Source: Hyphomicrobiaceae bacterium
GTDB lineage: Bacteria > Pseudomonadota > Alphaproteobacteria > Rhizobiales > Hyphomicrobiaceae
Length of the DNA: 9,149 bases
Assembly: GCA_020442225.1 (NCBI GenBank)
Contig: JAGRKR010000129.1
Span: 255 to 9,403 of the forward strand
Direction: 5' to 3'
Position numbers and translations under genes: made by a program. A model generated the notes under the pieces. It saw only the letters and a list, made by a program, of their open reading frames with translations, did not search any database and was not told the DNA's origin. The number at the start of each line of letters is the position of its first letter. The stretch's first letter is position 1. Shown piece by piece: positions 5,692 to 9,149 of the stretch.

Positions 5692-6774
5692 GTGACGCAG
5701 GCGGGCAATCGGTTCGAGGTGCTGCACGAGTTCCTGGCGCCAGCGCGCAGGAACCTGATCGCGGGAACATGGGACTACCTCATGGGCGGCGCGGAGACGG
5801 AGACGACGCTGATCCGCAACCGCATGGCTATCGATTCGCTCGCCTTTCGCCCGCGCGTGCTCCGCGACGTCGAGAACGTCGACATCGGTGGCAAGATCCT
5901 CGGGCGGGACTTCAAGCTGCCGGTGATCCTGGCGCCGATCGGCTCGTTGCAGGACCTCGTTCCCGACGGCGGTGTCATCCCGACCAAGGCGGCCGCCAGT
6001 TTCGGGGCACTGCATATGCTCTCCTCGGTCTGCGCTCCTGGCGCGGAGGAGGTGGCGGCGGCGGCGCCCGGCTATCCCAAGGTGTTTCAGCTCTACATTC
6101 GCGGCGACGAGAAGTGGGTGGACGACAACATCGCCCGCGTTGTTGCCAGTGGCTACATGGCGCTCTGCTTCACCGTCGATCTCGATCACTACGGACGGCG
6201 CGAGCGCGACCTCTCCCGGCGCTTCAAGACGACCGGGCGGCGCCGGGCGTCGGCCGACCATTTTCAGGCGCGCTTCACCTGGCGTGACATCGACCGGGTC
6301 AAGAGCAAGCTCAAGATTCCGCTGATCCTCAAGGGCATCGCCACGGCCGAGGACGCGCGGATCGCCGTCGAACATGGCGTCGATGCGGTCTATGTGTCCA
6401 ATCATGGCGGCCGTCAGCTCGACCATGGCAAGGGGGGACTGGACGTGCTGCCGGAGGTCGTCGAGGCGATCGGCGGCAAGGCCGAGATCTATGTCGACGG
6501 TGGCTTCATGCGCGGCACCGACATCGTCAAGGCCATGGCGCTCGGCGCCAACGCGGTCGGTATCGGGCGATTGCAGGGGCTGGCGGTCGCGGCCGCGGGC
6601 GAGGAGGGCGTCGTTCGCATGCTCGAACTGCTCGCCGACGAGGTCACGCGGTGCCTCGGCCTGCTCGGCGTCTCGTCCTACGGCGAGCTCGACAGCAGCT
6701 ATCTGGCCAAGGTCGATCCGATCGGCCGCCGTGCCTACGCCAGCGCCTTCCCCCTGCTCGACGAAGGCTACTGA
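5692..6774 (+). CDS. FMN-dependent alpha-hydroxy-acid oxidase/dehydrogenase (LldD/glycolate oxidase family)
   Basis: 360 residues from GTG at 5692, chosen because AGGGAAGGGGG (5676-5686) lies 5 bases ahead; an in-frame ATG at 5671 would add seven residues. The enzyme oxidises an L-2-hydroxy acid to the 2-oxo acid on a TIM barrel with FMN. Expected active-site residues are all present: Tyr29 (WDYLMGGA), Tyr135 (FQLYIRGD), Asp163 (TVDLDHYGRRE), Lys214 (LILKGI), His238 and Arg241 (SNHGGRQLDH), plus the FMN-phosphate site VDGGFMRGTD (268-277) and GIGR (290-293). His238 is the catalytic base and Arg241 binds the substrate carboxylate. No signal peptide or membrane anchor is seen. Variations from common members: H instead of G after RQLD, and GRLQGLA where GRPFLYALA-like sequence is usual, so it belongs to a side branch and lactate or glycolate should not be assumed. 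It has its own promoter and possible operator. Confidence 0.9.
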   Translation: MTQAGNRFEVLHEFLAPARRNLIAGTWDYLMGGAETETTLIRNRMAIDSLAFRPRVLRDVENVDIGGKILGRDFKLPVILAPIGSLQDLVPDGGVIPTKAAASFGALHMLSSVCAPGAEEVAAAAPGYPKVFQLYIRGDEKWVDDNIARVVASGYMALCFTVDLDHYGRRERDLSRRFKTTGRRRASADHFQARFTWRDIDRVKSKLKIPLILKGIATAEDARIAVEHGVDAVYVSNHGGRQLDHGKGGLDVLPEVVEAIGGKAEIYVDGGFMRGTDIVKAMALGANAVGIGRLQGLAVAAAGEEGVVRMLELLADEVTRCLGLLGVSSYGELDSSYLAKVDPIGRRAYASAFPLLDEGY

Positions 6775-6779
6775 CGCCC

Positions 6780-6828
6780 GAGTGCCGTCGTCCGCTCGCG
6801 TCGGCGACCGCCGCGCCGGCACTCATTT
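6780..6828 (+). terminator. Possible terminator after the hydroxy-acid oxidase gene
   Basis: GAGTGCCG (6780-6787) pairs with CGGCACTC (6817-6824), followed by ATTT. The 29-base loop is GC-rich and may fold internally. It lies 5 bases after the stop. The long loop and short T stretch make it a weak intrinsic terminator. Confidence 0.4.
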
Positions 6829-6996
6829 GCCGACCCATCAGGCGCGCCCCATCCGGTTTCCAGCTCACGCAGATGCGCTGCCGTGAGGGGGCGGAGCCTT
6901 GCCGTCGTCCGGTCCCGCCCGCCGCGACCCTCTCCCGCGCGAATCGCATGGCTCGGCCGCGCCACGGCAGTTTGGTTAAGCGCTCATTACTGAAAT

Positions 6997-7027
6997 AACT
7001 CAATAAATTCGAGTATTTAAACGAGTT
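6997..7027. repeat. AT-rich imperfect inverted repeat
   Basis: AACTC-AA-TAAAT (6997-7008) faces ATTTA-AAC-GAGTT (7015-7027) around TCGAGT: two 5-bp arms on each side, separated by a 2/3-base internal loop. No T-run follows, so it is not a normal terminator. Candidate regulator site or cruciform in the AT-rich stretch. Confidence 0.4.
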
Positions 7028-7083
7028 GTTCAGACCGATTGGGTAATCTTAACATTAACAATGAAGTCATCATAACTCGGGCG

Positions 7084-7248
7084 ATGAAGAATATGAACGT
7101 GGACGGAACACAGGTTAACAAAGTTTCTCCGCGTCGATTGGTCGCCTTCAAGGGGCTTATCTCGGCAGGCGCATGCCTTATTTGTTCCGGATTGCGCGTG
7201 CTCGAGAAGCGCACAACAAGATCAACAATGATGGGGATCGAGTCGTGA
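7084..7248 (+). CDS. Doubtful small ORF (54 residues) in the AT-rich stretch
   Basis: ATG at 7084 opens 54 codons to TGA at 7246-7248; the same frame is open from a TTG at 7039. The peptide has a short hydrophobic run (LISAGACLICSGL) between basic stretches. Its stop overlaps an in-frame GTG (7245) of the downstream reading frame as GTGA, with GGGGA 7 bases before, which is the geometry of a coupled gene pair. Against it: no clear ribosome-binding site before 7084, codon use unlike the neighbours, no recognised family. Kept only as a possibility. Confidence 0.2.
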   Translation: MKNMNVDGTQVNKVSPRRLVAFKGLISAGACLICSGLRVLEKRTTRSTMMGIES

Positions 7249-7310
7249 TCAGTGCAACAGTGGCGTGCCGGGCAACAGGCGCGGGCTCCCGAGAGAGCCG
7301 GATTATCCTG

Positions 7311-7775
7311 ATGAGGTTGCCCGACGATATAGCCATCGACAGCTCGGAAGAGATCGAGCCGAAGTCGTTGAGCCTGGAGTTCGAGGGGCGCAAGCGCGCC
7401 AAGCCGCAGCCGAACGAGATGGCCGAGCAGCAGATCAGCCCGTGGCTGCGCTGGTTCGCGTCGCAGAAGCCGGCGCCGCGGCGCGTCGAGCCCGGCATCG
7501 GTCGCGCCCAGCTTTATCGCAGCGAGGTGACGGCGGTCGCTCTCGTCAATCGCCAGATGCTGCGTACGAGCAGCCATTCCATCGGGGTGCTGTTCGTCGA
7601 CGATGCGCCCGTGGTGCTTCAGGATGAAGCCGCTGGCGCCGTCGAGATCCCGCCCGGCCGCTATTATGTCGGCAGCGACATGCGGCTGGCGCGCGAGCAG
7701 ACCTCCCAGACCTCGCAGGCCTCGCGACGCTCGAAGGGCAAGGGCAAGGGGCGCCGCGGCCGCCGCCGCCGCTGA
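7311..7775 (+). CDS. Hypothetical protein with Arg/Lys/Gly-rich C-terminal tail
   Basis: I do not recognise this family. 154 residues from ATG at 7311 to TGA at 7773-7775. The frame extends upstream to GTG 7245 and ATG 7173, but G/C at third positions is 25 of the first 28 codons after 7311 against 28 of 46 for 7173-7310, so coding sequence probably begins at or near 7311. The ribosome-binding site there is weak (GGA 9 bases upstream). Visible parts: acidic N-terminus (about 1-25), Trp-containing basic segment SPWLRWFASQKPAPRR, a compact region with beta-type hydrophobic pattern (about 80-130, including IGVLFVDDAPVVL and IPPGRYYVG), a QTS-QTS-QAS repeat, and the end RRSKGKGKGRRGRRRR. The tail suggests binding to nucleic acid or another polyanion. 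No signal peptide, no membrane segment. Single gene, followed by a terminator and a convergent gene. Confidence 0.7.
   Translation: MRLPDDIAIDSSEEIEPKSLSLEFEGRKRAKPQPNEMAEQQISPWLRWFASQKPAPRRVEPGIGRAQLYRSEVTAVALVNRQMLRTSSHSIGVLFVDDAPVVLQDEAAGAVEIPPGRYYVGSDMRLAREQTSQTSQASRRSKGKGKGRRGRRRR
7698..7724 (+). repeat. Three tandem 9-base repeats inside the hypothetical gene
   Basis: CAGACCTCC, CAGACCTCG and CAGGCCTCG follow each other without gap and encode Q-T-S, Q-T-S, Q-A-S just before the basic tail. In-frame 9-base units can expand or contract without a frameshift, so the linker length may vary between strains. Confidence 0.6.
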
Positions 7776-7843
7776 TCGCAGGCGCGATCGACGGCAGGGT
7801 GCGCGTCTGCGTCCACTACGGCTGAATGCAAGGAATTACCGGG

Positions 7844-7870
7844 CGGGCCGCCTTTCGGGGCGGCCCGTTT
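7844..7870 (+). terminator. Terminator hairpin between the convergent genes
   Basis: CGGGCCGCC (7844-7852) pairs perfectly with GGCGGCCCG (7859-7867) around a TTTCGG loop, followed by TTT on the plus strand. It lies 68 bases after the stop of the hypothetical gene and 23 bases from the stop of the convergent dioxygenase gene. The T-run is short. On the minus strand the sequence after the stem is not T-rich, so it serves the plus strand better. Confidence 0.65.
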
Positions 7871-7892
7871 GCGTGCGCGTTGGTGCTCCCCG

Positions 7893-8789
7893 TCACGCCG
7901 GCACGGCGATGCCGGCCTGCTCGCAGGTGTTGGCGATGTCGGACACGGTGGCGCGTTGCAGATCGCGAGGGTGGCGCAGATCCTCGAACTGCGTGGCGCG
8001 ATGCAGCGTCGTGCGATTGTCCCACATGACCAGGTCGTGCTGGCGCCAGCGGTGGCTGTAGACGAACTGGCGCTGCGTAGTGTGCGCCATCAGAGACTCG
8101 ATGAGCGCCTGCCCCTCCTTTTCCGGAAGGCCGATGATGCGGCCGGCGTGCGAGGCGATGTAGATCGACTTGCGACCGGTCTCGGGGATGGTCCTGACCA
8201 GCACCTGGGGCACCGGCGGCATCTTCTTCCAGTCCTCCTCGTTGAACTCGAGAAAGCCGAGCTTGGCGCGCGAGTACATGATGGCATGCTCGGCGACGAG
8301 GCCATCGATGCGCTGCTTGAGATCGTCCGGCAGGGCGTCGTAGGCCGCGCGGCAGTCGGCAAACTCGGTCTGCCCGCCGATGGGCGGGATCACGCGGGCG
8401 TACAGCAGCGACGCCTGCGCCGGCACCTTCTTGAACGAGCTGTCGGCGTGCCAGAGCCGGTTGGCGAGCTTGTAGAGACGCTGCCAGCTGTCCTCCGCCC
8501 AGATCTTGTTCTCGGTGTTGAGGTTGGAGATGTCCGAAAGCTCCGGACGGATGCGCGTCTTGTTGCCGTGGCGCTCCTGGGTGAAGGATCGCTCCAAGGG
8601 GCCGAAGTTGGCGGCGAAGCCCAGGTGCTGATCCTGGTCGAGATGCTGGTTCGGGAAGATCAGCACGGCATACTTGAAGAACGCCTCCTTGATGGCGGCC
8701 AGGTCTTCGGCAGACAAGGGGCGGGAAAGGTCGACGTCTCCGATCTCAGCCACGAAATCCGGTGTCACCGGTGCAATGGCAATCGTCAT
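7893..8789 (-). CDS. TfdA-like Fe(II)/2-oxoglutarate-dependent dioxygenase (TauD/TfdA family)
   Basis: 298 residues from ATG at 8789, preceded by GGAGGA with 8-base spacing, which rules out the upstream ATGs at 8798 and 8852. The enzyme couples decarboxylation of 2-oxoglutarate to hydroxylation of an organic substrate. Iron ligands His114 and Asp116 are in LWHADSSF, and His263 in WDNRTTLHRA; Arg275 (HPRDLQRATV) is the expected 2-oxoglutarate carboxylate ligand, with Arg279 next to it. The N-terminus (VLIFPNQHLDQDQHLGFAANFGPLE, about 42-66), the overall length and the WDNR-x-x-x-HRA block resemble TfdA (2,4-dichlorophenoxyacetate dioxygenase) and its bradyrhizobial relatives more than taurine dioxygenase. 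Aryloxyalkanoates are therefore one candidate substrate class, but many such proteins act on other acids. Cytoplasmic. Single gene with its own upstream region; no chlorophenol-pathway genes are visible in the window. Confidence 0.88.
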   Translation of the reverse strand: MTIAIAPVTPDFVAEIGDVDLSRPLSAEDLAAIKEAFFKYAVLIFPNQHLDQDQHLGFAANFGPLERSFTQERHGNKTRIRPELSDISNLNTENKIWAEDSWQRLYKLANRLWHADSSFKKVPAQASLLYARVIPPIGGQTEFADCRAAYDALPDDLKQRIDGLVAEHAIMYSRAKLGFLEFNEEDWKKMPPVPQVLVRTIPETGRKSIYIASHAGRIIGLPEKEGQALIESLMAHTTQRQFVYSHRWRQHDLVMWDNRTTLHRATQFEDLRHPRDLQRATVSDIANTCEQAGIAVPA

Positions 8790-8828
8790 GTGCCGCATCC
8801 TCCGACGGTCTGTTCGTTCCGCAAGTGG

Positions 8829-8834
8829 ATCATA
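8829..8834 (-). promoter_or_regulatory. Possible -10 element of the dioxygenase gene
   Basis: TATGAT on the minus strand (8834-8829), five of six consensus bases, would start transcription near 8822 and give a leader of about 33 bases with the GGAGGA site. No good -35 is seen at 16-18 bases, so an activator would be needed. Confidence 0.3.
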
Positions 8835-8936
8835 CGGCGGATCGGCGCTCAAGCGTCCCGTGGGCGGATCGACCGTGACGGCGTCGCGCGAGCGATGACG
8901 TGACGTCGCGATGCGCGTTTTCGGTCGCCGCGGCGG

Positions 8937-8951
8937 GGTGCGTTGCGCACC
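8937..8951. repeat. Short perfect inverted repeat GGTGCG-TTG-CGCACC
   Basis: Six-base perfect arms around TTG in the region between the dioxygenase start and the repeat array. No T-run follows. It could be an operator; may be chance in GC-rich DNA. The rest of 8840-8969 shows nothing recognisable. Confidence 0.25.
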
Positions 8952-8969
8952 GTCGCCCGCCCTGCGCCC

Positions 8970-9010
8970 GATGAACCGTTGATGAACGCTCCATTCAGTT
9001 CGAATTCAGT
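8970..9010 (+). promoter_or_regulatory. Tandem 7-base repeats in 11-base steps: OmpR/PhoB-type activator site candidate
   Basis: GATGAAC-CGTT-GATGAAC (8970-8987) is followed by ATTCAGT-TCGA-ATTCAGT (8993-9010). Each pair repeats with an 11-base period, separated by 12 bases between pairs. Direct 7-base repeats with 4-base spacers are the layout bound by winged-helix response regulators such as PhoB and OmpR, although the sequence is not the Pho box. The second pair ends 10 bases before a weak -10 (TAGCGT, 9021-9026), the distance seen in activator-dependent promoters where the box replaces the -35. Confidence 0.45.
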
Positions 9011-9032
9011 CGGCCGGCCCTAGCGTGAGAGC

Positions 9033-9114
9033 AACCCTGGATCGATACCTGACTTCCCCGGCGTGATCCTTCGGGGCGCAAGCACCAGGGTGGTTGCGCC
9101 CCGGTCTTCTTTTT
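9033..9114 (+). ncRNA. Candidate small RNA or attenuated leader
   Basis: If transcription starts about 7 bases after TAGCGT (near 9033), the product to the terminator is about 80 bases. It contains a small hairpin CCCCG/CGGGG (about 9056-9076) and the terminator hairpin, with no start codon and reading frame of useful length between. ACCCTGG (9034-9040) is complementary to CCAGGGT (9085-9091), so an alternative fold is possible. The transcript is predicted from promoter-like and terminator sequence only; it could equally be the leader of a gene beyond 9149. Confidence 0.35.
9072..9114 (+). terminator. Strong rho-independent terminator near the right edge
   Basis: CGGGGCGCAA (9072-9081) pairs perfectly with TTGCGCCCCG (9094-9103); inside it CACC and GGTG can pair too. 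The stem is followed by GTCTTCTTTTT. It points along the plus strand, although no plus-strand gene precedes it within 1.2 kb except the one already served by the hairpin at 7844. This implies a separate short transcript starting between 8790 and 9072. Confidence 0.8.
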
Positions 9115-9149
9115 CCGACATCTCCGACCTGCCGCTCCCCGCCGACGAC

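Larger units (their letters stand above)
6970..7250. other. AT-rich intergenic stretch between the oxidase and the unknown gene
   Basis: The gap 6775-7310 begins GC-rich like the rest (6775-6960, nothing recognised beyond the terminator-like hairpin) and then changes abruptly to AT-rich DNA from about 6970, strongest at 6985-7110, fading out by about 7250. It contains an imperfect inverted repeat (6997-7027), tandem TTAACA (7049-7060), further TTAAC words and no convincing coding sequence. Promoter-like hexamers occur but none is well spaced. It is probably the upstream control region of the gene at 7311, perhaps bound by an AT-preferring nucleoid protein such as MucR or a Lsr2/H-NS analogue, or a remnant of transferred DNA. 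Confidence 0.6.

Noticed and set aside
7869..8903. 344-codon plus-strand frame over the dioxygenase
   Set aside because: Shadow frame antisense to the TfdA-like gene, whose iron-binding motif and ribosome-binding site are on the minus strand.
1..9149. Defence system, prophage, CRISPR or transposon
   Set aside because: No nuclease, integrase, transposase, phage structural gene, direct-repeat array of CRISPR type or target-site duplication could be found on either strand. The recognisable genes are metabolic, regulatory or envelope genes.

Overview
The window is GC-rich, with codons that mostly end in G or C, and it reads as chromosome of an alphaproteobacterium, most likely of the Hyphomicrobiales (Rhizobiales). 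The lineage call rests on gene content (split AtuA/DUF4387 pair, TfdA-like dioxygenase, cysteine-pair OmpW with a C-terminal tail, FixK-like regulator with anaeroboxes) and on base composition. It is an inference, not a marker-gene identification. No rRNA, tRNA, CRISPR array, transposase or integrase is visible.

Left part (1-4374), all on the minus strand. From right to left: a Crp/Fnr-family regulator without FNR cysteines (3643-4374), a DUF808/YedI-type inner-membrane protein (2480-3439), an AtuA/DUF1446 protein (1017-2378), a DUF4387 protein overlapping it by 8 bases (719-1024), and the N-terminal half of a NylB-like serine hydrolase (587 down to the window edge). AtuA and DUF4387 are clearly one translational unit. 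The hydrolase 131 bases downstream may be co-transcribed.

Centre (4375-6774). A 328-base divergent region separates the regulator from an OmpW-family porin (4703-5452, plus). It holds two FNR/FixK boxes, one near-perfect (4445-4458) and one perfect (4520-4533), so this is a plausible oxygen- or redox-controlled pair. A strong terminator follows ompW. Next comes an FMN-dependent alpha-hydroxy-acid oxidase/dehydrogenase (5692-6774, plus) with a good sigma70-like promoter whose predicted start lies inside a 24-base inverted repeat.

Right part (6775-9149). A 536-base gap contains a conspicuous AT-rich stretch (about 6970-7250) with an imperfect inverted repeat and a doubtful small ORF. It precedes an unrecognised 154-residue protein with an Arg/Lys/Gly-rich tail (7311-7775). 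A convergent TfdA-like Fe(II)/2-oxoglutarate dioxygenase follows (7893-8789, minus). The last 360 bases carry no gene. They do carry an array of 7-base repeats in roughly 11-base steps (8970-9010), a weak -10, and a short stretch ending in a strong rho-independent terminator (9072-9114). A 5' segment could pair with the terminator hairpin, so this is either a small RNA or an attenuated leader of a gene beyond the window.

Functionally the window combines catabolic enzymes for unusual organic acids, amides or terpenoid-like acids (AtuA/DUF4387, NylB-like hydrolase, hydroxy-acid oxidase, TfdA-like dioxygenase) with a redox-type regulator and porin. Nothing shows that the enzymes form one pathway; they sit in separate transcription units. 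The most notable signals are the double anaerobox and the terminated transcript at the right end.
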